64,000 bases of DNA. Origin: Sambucus nigra (lineage: Eukaryota > Streptophyta > Magnoliopsida > Dipsacales > Adoxaceae). Position 1 is the stretch's first letter, and each line of letters begins with the position of its first letter. Positions 45,180 through 55,870 of the stretch are shown here, in pieces. The position numbers were made by a program, and so were the translations under genes. Below the pieces are notes generated by a model that did not search any database, was not told the origin of the DNA, and saw nothing but the letters and a program-made list of their open reading frames with translations. The DNA is taken from assembly GCA_949130495.1 (NCBI GenBank), contig CASBWL010000047.1, positions 1,302,001-1,366,000 of the forward strand, read 5' to 3'.

Positions 45180-45668
45180 TCAAATACCGACTTGAACGGG
45201 TTCCACTTTGTTAATATTCAATTCATCATTGTCCTCTTTTATCTCATTCTTCATAGTTTCATTTTCAATCATTTCATCTACCTTCAAATTTACTTCATTT
45301 TCGGACTCAGCCAACTCGTCTTTTTTATCAGTCGTGCCATCTTTTTTCCCAACCGTAGCATTTTTTTCATTTTCCTCCATAACCAACTCCTCATTTTTTA
45401 TATACACTCCATCTTCTTTCTCTGTCATTTCATTTTCTTTATTTTCAATATGCACATTCTCTTTTGCCTCAATCTTAGATTTTTCGTCATACGTGGGCAA
45501 GAGTTCCTTATTCTCAACAGGCAAGTTGTCTTTTATCTCAATAGCAACTTCATTTTGGTTGGTTTCTTTGAGATTCTTAATTTCTCCTTCTTTTGGCATG
45601 ACCTCCAAATCTATCTTGAAGTTTGACACAATCACCTCATTTGAACGGCAATAGTTGTTTTTCTCCAT
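45180..45668 (-). CDS. Glu/Lys-rich small protein, copy 5 (intact 162-codon frame)
   Basis: Unknown function. The ATG at 45,668 (MEKNNYCRSNEVIVSNFK) opens a frame of 162 codons ending VEPVQVGI. It is the most diverged and longest copy: eight extra residues (IKDNLPVE) lie before NKELLP and look like a partial duplication of the neighbouring ENKEL motif. The composition is dominated by Glu, Lys and Asn as in the other copies. The 24-bp insertion keeps frame and the ORF stays open despite many differences from copy 4, which is mild evidence for past constraint. TATAAATA box at 45,745-45,752, 77 bp upstream. Domain, partner and localisation are unknown. Confidence 0.42.
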   Translation of the reverse strand: MEKNNYCRSNEVIVSNFKIDLEVMPKEGEIKNLKETNQNEVAIEIKDNLPVENKELLPTYDEKSKIEAKENVHIENKENEMTEKEDGVYIKNEELVMEENEKNATVGKKDGTTDKKDELAESENEVNLKVDEMIENETMKNEIKEDNDELNINKVEPVQVGI

Positions 45669-45744
45669 ATAAGCTCTCTAAACTCACAAAAAACAATAAT
45701 AAAATGAGGGCCAAAGGGATATGTAGAATGGATGTGCGTAGGGT

Positions 45745-45752
45745 TATTTATA
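45745..45752 (-). promoter_or_regulatory. TATA box of Glu/Lys-rich copy 5
   Basis: TATAAATA at the same distance as in copy 4, followed upstream by the 44-bp direct repeat. Confidence 0.5.
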
Positions 45753-46156
45753 AAAATAGTTAGCCCTTTTTCATTCTCTTAACTTTAATGCATATCAAAA
45801 TAGTTAGCCCTTTTGCATTCTCTTAACTTTAATGCATATGGGTGGAAAACCAACAAGTTAGCGTTTGAGAGAAATGTAAGATTTGGAAAGCCAAAAGGTT
45901 ATTCATAATTGAGTAAATCCCTTTATTTTGAAGCGGGAATGACTATGGATGTCTTAGTTGGCACACTTTTTTATCAGGGGCGTTATATGTATTTTTTATT
46001 GATTCACTCCTATATTATTTGATAATTGATTAAATATAACTTTTATTTTCAAGACATTACAGTTATTTTGCTAACTTTAGACGCTATTTACTAACGACTA
46101 GTTTTAAACCCTGCGCGATGCACGGATGTGTTATAATTTTTTTTGTAAAATACATG

Positions 46157-46195
<39 letters not shown>

Positions 46196-47130
46196 TCATT
46201 TAAACTAACATTAATATGAAATGAAGAAAATGGGAAAAATGTTTGGGACATACGAACATGCCTCTATTTTAAAATTACAAATTAACTTCATAGTTATACT
46301 TTTTGAGTAAAGATGATTATTTTATGATTAGTATACACTAAACACCGAGAGGCTTTTTTTTATTTAAGATATAATTGTGACACCCCACCTAATAAGATAC
46401 CGGGCGATCACTCCAATATTAAATTAAAACAGGAGTCTCATATGGATCATTCTTAGCATCACTGTCGAAAATCCATTTAATTACTAATAACCTATTAGGC
46501 TGGTGTCAAAATTTTAACTTTACTACTCTTTTTAAACAACTAAATTAAAAACATCCACACAATTTTTCCCATGATGAAACTGAAATGAAATAAAATAACC
46601 TAACACTCGATCAAAATATACAACCATATCGAATAACGTGCAAAGAATAAATAAAATTAGTTGGACCATTGGCCCGAAAGTTTGTACAATACCTCCTATC
46701 TAGATTTCAAGGATGAAAGCGGCTATCAAAAACCTGCACGCATCCACAGCTACTGCAGCTGACGTCTGACTCGAAAGATGTGTCATCCAAGCGTCCCTGT
46801 GTCTGGACACCTATATATATATAATATAGAAAGAAAGGAAAAGTAGATAAACGGGTCAGAGCCCGAGCTTTGAAAATATTTAGCAAGTGCAAAATGCCTT
46901 ATTATTTTGAAAAAGGTTTTATCTCATATTTAAGTTTGGTATCGCACTCCGATGAGATACCCCTCACCTCTCTACTAACAGTGCACTCCGAGCGCATCCC
47001 TCTAAACATCCTAGTCAAGCTACCCTACTAGACTAGTCTATCACCCAACCCACTATCAACCCTAGATAGTCCAAGAAATCTACTAAGGGCTAAACTTCAC
47101 CCTAGTTTCAACGCTATGCCATGTTCGTGC

Positions 47131-47371
47131 GTGGGGTGTCTCGCAAAGTGAAATCCAAACAAGAAACCCCCCCGATACACTACTATACGGCAAGGTCGAT
47201 CGTCGAGATCCGCCAGTGCCTCAGTACAGAATATATATATAAATAAATATGTATACCACAAGAAATATTAATATTAGAGCAATAAGGATTAAACTTCTCC
47301 CCAGTCTCAACACAGTGACATATTCGTGCGTGGGGTGTCTCACAAAGCGAAATCCAAACAAGGAACCCCCC
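47131..47371 (-). repeat. Duplicated conserved-loop stem-loop in the solo LTR
   Basis: Two copies (47,131-47,173 and 47,330-47,371) of the motif seen at 3,204-3,246, each with GTGGGG on one side and a run of C on the other. They lie in a tandem duplication of about 200 bp that includes AATACACTACTAT and GGTCGATCGTCG. Confidence 0.65.
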
Positions 47372-47538
47372 AATACACTACTATGCGGCACGGTCGATCG
47401 TCGGGATCCATTAGACCCTCGACACTCGATTTATACAAATACATACATTTTACCATATACATCCGTATCTATCTCCCGGAATGAGAATACATTTACAAAG
47501 TATTTATCAATACTTATCATTTTTATCTCAAAACCTTC

Positions 47539-47862
47539 CATTTCCCTTATCATATCTAGGAAATGTATTTAAAAGCCAATTCAATATCATGAATTGCTTT
47601 AATAAATCATATACCTTTTTAAAAGCCAATTTTATTATCATAAAAATGCTTTTCCATTTCAAAATATCCCATTTCCCTTTTTACATTCAGGAAATGTCTT
47701 CAAAGCCATTTTCATTATCATAAAAATGCTTTGATCATATTATATGCTTCCACATCCCTTCTTCCATCCGGGAATTGTTACCGAAGACAATCCATATAAC
47801 CCATTTCCCATCCTATATCCAAGAAATGTAATTAAAGCAAATCCATTATCATGAATTGCTTT
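47539..47862 (-). repeat. LTR hairpin array, solo LTR copy
   Basis: Type I hairpins at 47,571-47,600, 47,621-47,652, 47,702-47,732 and 47,834-47,862; type II hairpins at 47,539-47,565, 47,670-47,696 and 47,802-47,828. The hairpin at 47,702 has a C-A mismatch where the LARD copy has C-G and the 52.7-kb copy has T-A. Confidence 0.75.
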
Positions 47863-48575
47863 AACATAACGCATTCTAAGACCGCTCGTCCGAGTTTCCT
47901 CACTGTGCGCGCCCCTAAATGGCTATCATCTTCCAGGGCCTATCATAAAGACAACCTGGGATCCTACAACGCAAGACGTCGGGAAGCGGCCATGTGCCTG
48001 TGGGGTAGTCAAGACCACACCCGGAATCTCCTACCCATCGCAGAAAAATATATATCAACAAGCGCTCACATGGCCTATAGGACTATATCCACCCTGCATT
48101 AATTTGTCAGGGGCCTTCACCATACGCACGCAACTTCCCTTATGATAGCGATTTAGAGAGGTGTGTATCCTCATTTTTATTAGTTATGAAAATCATTTGT
48201 CTTTCCATTTTGAAAACATTCATATTTTATTTTCAAAATCATTTACATCATATCATATATACTTTAAATCACATAGTATATACATATACCGTATATTCAT
48301 CCTCGAATGTACATAAATGGCCATATTTGCCAACTATATATAGCGATGACCATTAATCCCAAAGATTCCCTCGAGGAATCAAAACCATGCTTTCATATAA
48401 GCGTAATACTAAACCCAAAGTATTTCCTTACTTTGTTCAATACTAATTACCTCAATCATCTCTTAAAGGTTTATTTATCCTCAAAACCGTTATTTAGGAA
48501 TCCCCATAAAAATACCAAATGGTAATTCAACTCCCCATACTCTTAAAGGGAGAAAACTAGAAATTCTGACCTAAG

Positions 48576-48776
48576 CGAATCGACTCGCCCCTTTAGCGAA
48601 TCGATTCGGGTGGGCGAATCGATTCGGTTCCCAATCCGAATCGATTCGGAAAGTATTCTGCAAACAGGTCTGTAAATGACGAACCGATTCGTTCTGTACC
48701 CAAATCGATTTGGCCCAATGAAGAAACCCAATTTCCCTTAGGCGAATCGATTCGGCATGTACCCGAATCGATTCGG
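48576..48776. repeat. TCGA-centred palindrome array, CGAATCGATTCG type (solo LTR)
   Basis: Eight sites start at 48,576, 48,597, 48,615, 48,637, 48,680, 48,701, 48,743 and 48,764. Spacings are 21, 18, 22, 43, 21, 42 and 21 bp. Some sites are degraded (CGAACCGATTCG, CAAATCGATTTG), mostly keeping the palindrome. Confidence 0.9.
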
Positions 48777-49097
48777 CCAGTTCGAGGGCTATAGTTTGGG
48801 CGATTTTTCAATCTCCAAAATACCCAAAATTCAATCCAATATCCATTTAAATCCTAATTGGGTTTTGTTACTACAAACCCAAAGTTTTTATATCTCCTCA
48901 AATTATTTAGAGGTCCTAACAGTCCTTTTGAGAACCCATAATATCATTCTCCAATAAGTTCTAACTAATGATTTTGATCTCGGACAGCTTTCCGTAGAAA
49001 AATTACTATAAATCCAAAAAAAATCAGAAAAATACACGGTCAGCGCCCACGCGACCACGTCGAAAAGATCTACAATTTTTATTTTTTGACCAAGAGC

Positions 49098-49131
49098 CGA
49101 ATCGATTCGCTCCTAGGACGAATCGATTCGG
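49098..49131. repeat. Extra palindrome pair, 21-bp spacing
   Basis: Two CGAATCGATTCG sites start at 49,098 and 49,119, about 330 bp from the main array. The equivalent place in the related LTR (near 54,065-54,100) has no palindrome. Confidence 0.85.
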
Positions 49132-49622
49132 CAAGGACGCAGGTCACTGTTCATCATCTTCTCCGAGACGGTTTCGGACATTAAAGCTTCTCCCAAGCTT
49201 TTGTCGCCTCACCCAACGTCCTACAACCTCAACCAACTACAAATACACATATATAAAGGGTTATAAACATCCTAGAACCCTAAACCACCCATTAATTTTG
49301 ATTAAAACCTAAGTTCCACAAATTGAAATATTATTGGGGTTTAGTTGTTTTAACTCCCAAAAACCCATTTTATCCACGAAACCCCAACCCAAAATCAGTA
49401 GGGTTTGTTTATACCAAACTAAGGAATGATATATTTACGCAAAAAGAGAAATAAAGCAAGTAAACACTTGCCTCGTGGATAAAATCCGACGTCCTCGAGC
49501 CGAATCCCGCGGAGTTTGGCCGGAATCTTCCTTTTTCTCCTCCTTTCTTCCTCCTCTCTCTCCTCTCTCTCTTCTCTCTCTTTTCTTTCTTTCTTTCAGC
49601 TCTTTTCTCCCTTTCACTCTCT

Positions 49623-49629
49623 TTATATA
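49623..49629 (-). promoter_or_regulatory. LTR TATA box (minus strand)
   Basis: TATATAA on the minus strand followed by a long G/A-rich tract, the counterpart of 1,014-1,020. Confidence 0.55.
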
Positions 49630-50067
49630 GAAAGAAAACGGTTTAACCCCTTAAAAGCCAAAAATGACTCGTTTACTCAATTACTAGCCTATTTAACTCC
49701 AAAATTCCCCGGAAATCAATTTCGACAATCAGACACTCTTTTCCGACTATATCGGACATTCCGAGACTCACGGCGCAGTCGAAATTCCCATCCGAGGTAC
49801 TTGACCACAAATCACTATTCTAACCCTTATAATTTAAATGCGGGTTTTCCAATTAAATTCTTACCACGTTTATCTCTTTACTCGACTGCGATATATAATT
49901 AAAATACTTCGACCTATTTAGTCCCAAAAGAAATTACAACACCGATCAGAATTCATCAAATCCTCGAAAATCCCAAAAATCACTATTTCGAGAAATTCTC
50001 CAAATTGCCCATTTATATTTAATTATGAAATATAATCGTCTCCAAAAGGACGGGTTATTACAATAAT

Positions 50068-51480
50068 TATATTTTATGTCTATTTGGCACATTATATAAG
50101 TATTAATAATAGATAGAGAGAAAAAGGATGCTGAAACACATGACCAAATGACATCTAGAGATACCAATTTTATATTATTATTTTATATATATTTATATTT
50201 TTAAATAAATTATTTAAACTCATAATCAACTTTAACGCCTATTTTTCAAAAAATTATAACGACTTAGTGTCGTGGACACGATAAAGAAAACATGTAAATG
50301 ACAAACATTTAGAATTTGCATTTTACGAAAATAAATCGTTAATGATATAAGGTTTGGCCTCCATTTAATTTTTGATAATGAGTCTAACTCCCGAGAATTG
50401 ACTTTTTTAAGGTGTGACCTCCATTTTTTACTTTCCGTCCACTTAGTTATTAAAACCCATGTTTATTACCAGTTATACCCTTGCTTTAATATGTAACCCC
50501 CATGTTTCTTCCTTACACTAGCTATCAAATTGCAGTAAAAAAAATAACATAATAAAAAAATTAAGCTGTGAAAAAAATCAGAAAATAAAATAAAATCAAA
50601 GTTACAGTAACAGTTTTTTATTTTATAATATTTAATGTAGGCTCTCCTATTTTTTTTTCCGTTAAAAACATGTTTACGCTGTGTTTTTTTTGCCAGAGTA
50701 TGAATTGATTTTTTGTTGGGTAAAAAGTATATATTCTCACTATATTGTTTTGTTTTTTACATATGATTATACAAAAAATTTGATTATTATAGAAAATTAT
50801 TTTAGTTTTTATAAATAGTTTTTAAAAACAACCGTTGAATTTTAAAAAAAAAGAGTTGAAATGATTTTTTTTAAGGAAAACAGTTTCTTAACATGACTGT
50901 ATTATAAAAAAATTGTTTAAACCTTTTTTTTTGGTTTTTTATATTCATATTTTATAACTATCACCAATTTGTGGGTCACCCACTTAAAAATAATACCCGA
51001 CAAACTCACCCATTTGACTATCAGTTGTTGCAATTAAACCCAAAAGTTCGGTTCCCTCCATATTTATATATAAACGACTTTGAGTGTTTTATACAAACTT
51101 TAAAAATAACATTTTTTTCTCAATAGTTTTTTATATTAACATTCTAAATAAACTGTTTCAATATATAAAAAAAAAAGTTTTTCAAAATAGTTTATAATTA
51201 AAATAACTTTTAATATATAAAAAAACCATTTTTAAATGGAATGCTATCTATGTATTTTCTTCCTTCAATACTACTCATAAATCAGAGCCTGATAGTTCCA
51301 GTCAAATATACTGTTTGTTTAAACTTATAATATTCATTTTTACATGTTTTTTCAATATATTATTTATAGATTTGTTTCTTTGCATTTGTAGTTTTGCGTA
51401 CATTTGGATAAACTTTCTTATTTAGCTCTGTAACCAGCCATGGTTTTTATGGTTCTTTGCTCTATTTATTAGAAGAGATA
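50068..51480. other. Gene-poor AT-rich interval between two LTRs
   Basis: Many A and T runs, no coding frame, no recognised repeat. Short stretches recall the fold-back loop (GTTTCTTAACA, TTTTTATCAA), too weakly to call. Confidence 0.5.
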
Positions 51481-52246
51481 TGTAACAACCCGCCTAATGG
51501 TATACCGGGCGATCACTCCTATATCAAATTATAACATGAGTTACATATGGATCATTCTTAGCATCACTGTCGAAAATCCATTTAATTACTAATATCCTAT
51601 TAGGCGAGCGTTAAAAACTTTTACTTAACTACTCTTTTTAATGATTAAAATAAAACATCCACAATTTAATGCGTAAATGAAATTAAAAGGAAAATTAAAT
51701 GAACTAAAATAACCGAACACTCGGTTCAAATTATACAACCATATCGAATTTCGTGCAAAGAAGAAATAAAATCAGTTGGACCATTGGCCCGAATGTTTGT
51801 ACAGTACCTCCTATCTAGAGTACAAGGAAAGAAGCGTATACCGAGAACCCGCAAGCATCCACAACTGCTGTAGCAGACGTCTGACTCAAAAGAATTTCCA
51901 TCCAGGCGTCCCTGTGTCTTGACACGTATATATATATATAATATATAGAAAAAAAGGAAAGTAGATAAACGGGTCAGCCCACGAATTTTGAAAATATTTT
52001 GCAAGTGCATAAATGATTTATTTTTAGAAAAATAGTTTTATCTCATATTTAAATTGGTATCGCACTCCCATGAGATACCCCTCACCTCTCCTCTAGTAAT
52101 GCACACCTAACGCATCTTAACAACATAACCTAGTCAAGCTATCCCTGCCTAACTATTCTAATTTACCCATCTACTATCTACCCTAGATAGTCCAAGTGCT
52201 GAGGGCCAAACTTCCCTCCATTCTCAACACTGCACTAAGTTCGTGC

Positions 52247-52289
52247 GTGGGGTGTCTCTCAAAGCGAAATCCAAACAAGGAACCCCCCC
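52247..52289 (-). other. Stem-loop with conserved loop (truncated LTR)
   Basis: GTGGGG and a run of C flank the same loop sequence as at 3,204-3,246, inverted. Confidence 0.6.
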
Positions 52290-52516
52290 AATACACTACT
52301 ACTTGGTAGGGTTAATGGTAGAGATCCATTGGGCCCGTAGCACGCACAAATGTATAATTATGTATATATATATACACATCTACAAATACATCCGGATAAT
52401 ATCTCCCGGACTGACGTTTACTTATCATCATCTTAATAATACTCATCCGGATCTACCTCCCGGACTGAGGTGTATTCTATACACAAAGTATTTATCATTT
52501 TTATTTCAAAACTTTC

Positions 52517-52839
52517 CATTTCCCTTCTCATATCCAGGAAATGTATTTAAAAGCCAATTCATTAGCATGAATTTCTTTATCATAACATAAACTTTTTAAA
52601 AGCCAGTTTTATTATCATAAAAATGCTTTTCAGTTTCAAAATATCCCATTTCCCATTTTATATTCAGGAAATGTATTTAAAAGCCATTTTTATTATCATA
52701 AAAATGCTTTTACCATATCATATGCGTCCACATCCCTTCTTCCATCCGGGAGTGTTACCAAAGCTAAACATATAACCCATTTCCCTTCTTATATCCAGGA
52801 AATGTAATTAAAGCCAATCCATTATCATGAATTACATTA
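52517..52839 (-). repeat. LTR hairpin array (truncated LTR)
   Basis: Same series of hairpins. The hairpin at about 52,680-52,711 pairs ATTTTTAT with ATAAAAAT, where the LARD copy pairs ATTTTCAT with ATGAAAAT, a compensated change. Confidence 0.75.
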
Positions 52840-53489
52840 ATATAACGCGTTCTAAGACCGCCCGTCTGGGTTTCCCCACTGTGCGCGCCCCAAATTGGAT
52901 ATCATCTTCCAGGGCCTATCATCAAGACAACCTGGGATACTACATCGCAAGACGTCGAAAAGCGGCCATGTGCCTGCGGGATAGTCAAGACCACACCCGG
53001 AATCTCCTAACCAGCGCAGAAAAATATATATCAACAAACTCTCACATGGCCTATAGGACTATATCCACCCTGCATTTATTAGCCAGGGGGCTTCACCATA
53101 CGTACGCAACTTCCCTTATGATAGCGATTTTGAGAGGTGTGTAATGCATATTTTATCAATTATGAAAATCATTTATTTACCATTTTGAAAATATTCATTT
53201 TTATATTTTCAAAATCATTTCCATCATAACATATATATATACCTAAATCACACAGTATATACATATCCTATATATTCTTCCTAGAATATATATAAACGAC
53301 CATAGTGGCCCATAGCATCTAGCGATGACCAATAATCCCAAAGATTCCCTCCAGGAATCATAATCATGCATTCATATTAGCATCATTCTAAATCCAAAAT
53401 ATTTCCTTACTTCGACAAATTATAAATACCTTAATCATCTCTTAAGGATTTATTGGATATCTCCAAATATAATAATTCACTCTAAGTGA

Positions 53490-53536
<47 letters not shown>

Positions 53537-53662
53537 CCCAAATCCACAAGTCCTTTAGGACATAACCCTCTAATATACTCTAATTTAGAGGGCCCTTAAA
53601 CTTTAAACTCAAAGAGGAGAAGTAATCCTAATCTCCAAAATCTTGAGCTAAAAACAGGGCAC

Positions 53663-53778
53663 CGGTCGACCGGTCCTAGACCCCCGGTCGACCGCGGGTT
53701 GTAAATAAGCCTACGAAACAAAGCAGTAGGCCCTTCCTCCTTGACACGGTCGACCGGCCATAGGGGCGCGGTCGACCG
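53663..53778. repeat. TCGA-centred palindrome array, CGGTCGACCG type
   Basis: Four CGGTCGACCG sites start at 53,663, 53,685, 53,747 and 53,769, with spacings of 22, 62 and 22 bp. Two extend to 12 bp or more (CCGGTCGACCGG). Same LTR region as the CGAATCGATTCG and GATCGATC clusters of its relatives. Confidence 0.9.
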
Positions 53779-54623
53779 GTCACACCAGGTCCTCAAAACT
53801 TTAATTCCTCAAATCCTTAATCCAACAACCCCAAATTCATTTTCGGGGTTTCTAAACTACCCTAAAAATCATCCAAAACATCTCCACGGCTTATCCTAGC
53901 TTGTATTTTTCCAATTCCCGATTTGATTTCCGAGTTGATGATTTCAACCCGGAGCTGCCATCTTGTAAAAATCATATCAAATCAAGAAAAAATTAGAAAA
54001 AAACACGATCAGCGCCCACGCAACCGTATCGAAAAGATCTAGAACTTTCATGTTTTGGCCAAGAGCTAAATCATTTATCTTCCTTGACGAAAATGACCCC
54101 AAAGGCTACGGGTTCACTATTCATTGTCTTCCCCAAACTGCCAAACTCCATTTTCCCCATTTTTGTTGTCTCTAACCTCATCCAACAACTCAACCAACAT
54201 CTAATCTATATTTTTCAACTAAAACATCAATTAATTTGGGGGTATTAAACTATTTTCTTAGGTTTTGGATCTTAAAACCCTAGATTTGACATTCCTCCCA
54301 TTTCAATTCCATTTATTACTCCATTATCATGGTTTTAATACTAGAAATCGTGAAGAGTTTACATTACATCAATATGTAAACTCATATCTAAGTTTTCCCA
54401 ATTTTATTTGAAGGGTTCTAACCCCAAAATCATATTTTTACCAACTATGATATGAGATTAATGCACAAAAGTAAATAAAGCAAGTAAACACTTGCCTGGA
54501 GGATGAAATCCGACGTCCTCGAGTCGATTCCGGCGGAGTTTGGTCCGAATCTCCCTTGTATCCCCTCTTTTCTCCTTCCTCTCTCTCTTCTCTCTTTTCT
54601 TTCTCTTTTCTCCCTCTCTCCCT

Positions 54624-54630
54624 CTTTATA
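54624..54630 (-). promoter_or_regulatory. LTR TATA box (minus strand)
   Basis: TATAAAG followed by the G/A-rich tract typical of these LTRs. Confidence 0.45.
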
Positions 54631-54708
54631 AAGAAAGAAAAAGGGTTTAAACCCTTAAAACCCAAAAACGACTCGTTTACCCAATTACGAGTTACTTTTA
54701 CCTCTAAA

Positions 54709-55571
54709 AGGGTTTGGAATCGGACACTTGGTTGTGAGTTCTCTCTTAAAATTCTTGTCTCTCTCCACTATTTCTTGGTATTGAAATTTTTCCCACCCCT
54801 ACCGGACTCTTACTCTCTCAACAACGGTACATTCTCGATCTTCTTTCTTCTCATGGCACGTCAAATTCCAAACCCCATAATACTCCCTTTCCCACAAATC
54901 TAAAACTTTCCCTCAATGATGGAACCTCCTTACCCGACCCTACTCCTTATAGACAAGCGGTTGGTTCTCTTTAATACCTCACTCTCAGTGGCCATGATAT
55001 CTCATTTGCTGTCAATGAAGCTTTCCAATTCATGCACTCTCCCACTGACACCCATTGGTATCTTGTTGAATGAATCCTTCGCTATCTCCAACACACGTCC
55101 TCATATGGCCTACACCTCACAAAATTATCCTCATTTCACTTAGAAGCCTTCACTGATTCCGATTGGGCTGGTTGCATTGATGATCGTAAATCCACAGGTG
55201 GGTTTGCTATTTTTCTTGGCACTAATCTCATTTCTTAGCAATCCAAGAAGCAAAAAACCGTTTCCCGATCATCCACTGAGGCCGAATACAAAGATCTATC
55301 CGATGTCTCCATTGAATTAATTTGGCTCCAATCATTACTAACTGAACTAAATATTCGGCCTAAAAAAACTCTCATACTTTGGTGTGATAATATTGGTGCC
55401 ACATATCTTTCGGCAAACCCAGTTTTTCATGCACGCAACAAACATGTTGAAATTGATTTTCATTGTGTCCATGATCAAGTTGCCAAGAAAGCTCTTCAAC
55501 TTCAATTCATTTCTACGGATGATCAACTTGCTGACAACTTCGCCAAAGGACTTTCATCTACAAAATTTTAG
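54709..55571 (+). pseudogene. Ty1/copia RT C-terminus and RNase H, degenerate
   Basis: It begins inside reverse transcriptase (EFSLK, LHYFL), has a 1-nt deletion near 54,780, then continues in one frame: GIEIFPTPTGLLLSQQRYIL, DPTPYRQAVGSL, a stop, YLTLSGHDISFAVN, FMHSPTDTHW, a stop, [13 protein letters not shown]. RNase H follows: [65 protein letters not shown] and [16 protein letters not shown], ending at 55,571. Another stop replaces the usual Trp before QSKKQ. These are the standard order and motifs of the plant copia pol C-terminus. The gag, protease, integrase and most of RT are absent. Dead element. Confidence 0.92.
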
Positions 55572-55870
55572 TTCATTCGAGACAATTTAATGCTTCAATC
55601 ACGTTCACCATCAACTTGCGGGGGCATGTTAACCAGTCAATAACAGTTCGTAAAAGGCTGCACAATTTCAGCAACATTCCATTGCAACTTTACGCTCACA
55701 GCTCACATTTAAAATTCAAATTGTTGTTTCATCTTCTCTTGTAAACTAGGAACTGCTATTCTATAAACCAAGTACTGTAGCTGATCATTTGATATATAAA
55801 AAACATACAAAATATACCTTTCTCTACTATCTCTTGCAATACCTACTTTTGTCGCAAAACTGTTATTAAA
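55572..55870 (+). repeat. Copia PPT and 3' LTR (right end unresolved)
   Basis: A purine-type tract (TTGCGGGGGCA) precedes TGTTAACCAG at 55,627, the expected start of a copia LTR. A TATATAAA box is at 55,793-55,800. I could not fix the CA end; about 55,850-55,870 is a guess. Confidence 0.6.

Larger units (their letters stand above)
44550..46130 (+). repeat. Sixth tandem-unit fragment
   Basis: Starts within the minisatellite (AGATAAATAAAATAAAAATC), continues through the stretch upstream of the Glu/Lys-rich ORF, the ORF itself, promoter and the A|CTAG edge near 46,098. It then continues as GTGTTATAATTTT and a TA tract (46,159-46,188) rather than the sequence seen in units 2-4. Confidence 0.75.
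46376..50062 (-). mobile_element. Solo LTR, relative of the LARD-like element
   Basis: On the minus strand it starts TGTAATAACCCGTCC and ends GGTGGGGTGTCACA, 3,687 bp. The 5-bp duplication ATAAT is perfect (46,371-46,375 and 50,063-50,067). It keeps the LTR order in reverse: TATA box (49,623-49,629), palindromes (49,098-49,131 and 48,576-48,776), hairpin array (47,539-47,862), and the conserved stem-loop duplicated (47,330-47,371 and 47,131-47,173). No internal region is present. Confidence 0.92.
51481..54708 (-). mobile_element. 5'-truncated LTR, relative of the LARD-like element
   Basis: On the minus strand it ends in GGCGGGTTGTTACA at 51,481. It contains the stem-loop (52,247-52,289), hairpin array (52,517-52,839), a TA tract (about 53,491-53,533), the GGTCGACC palindromes (53,663-53,778) and a TATA box (54,624-54,630). 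LTR similarity stops at about 54,708, roughly 400 bp short of the expected TGTAAC end, where copia sequence begins. Confidence 0.85.

Noticed and set aside
49435..49617. Arg/Glu/Lys-rich frame, also at 54,438-54,665 and 6,941-7,162 on the minus strand
   Set aside because: These are readings of the purine-rich tract downstream of LTR TATA boxes.
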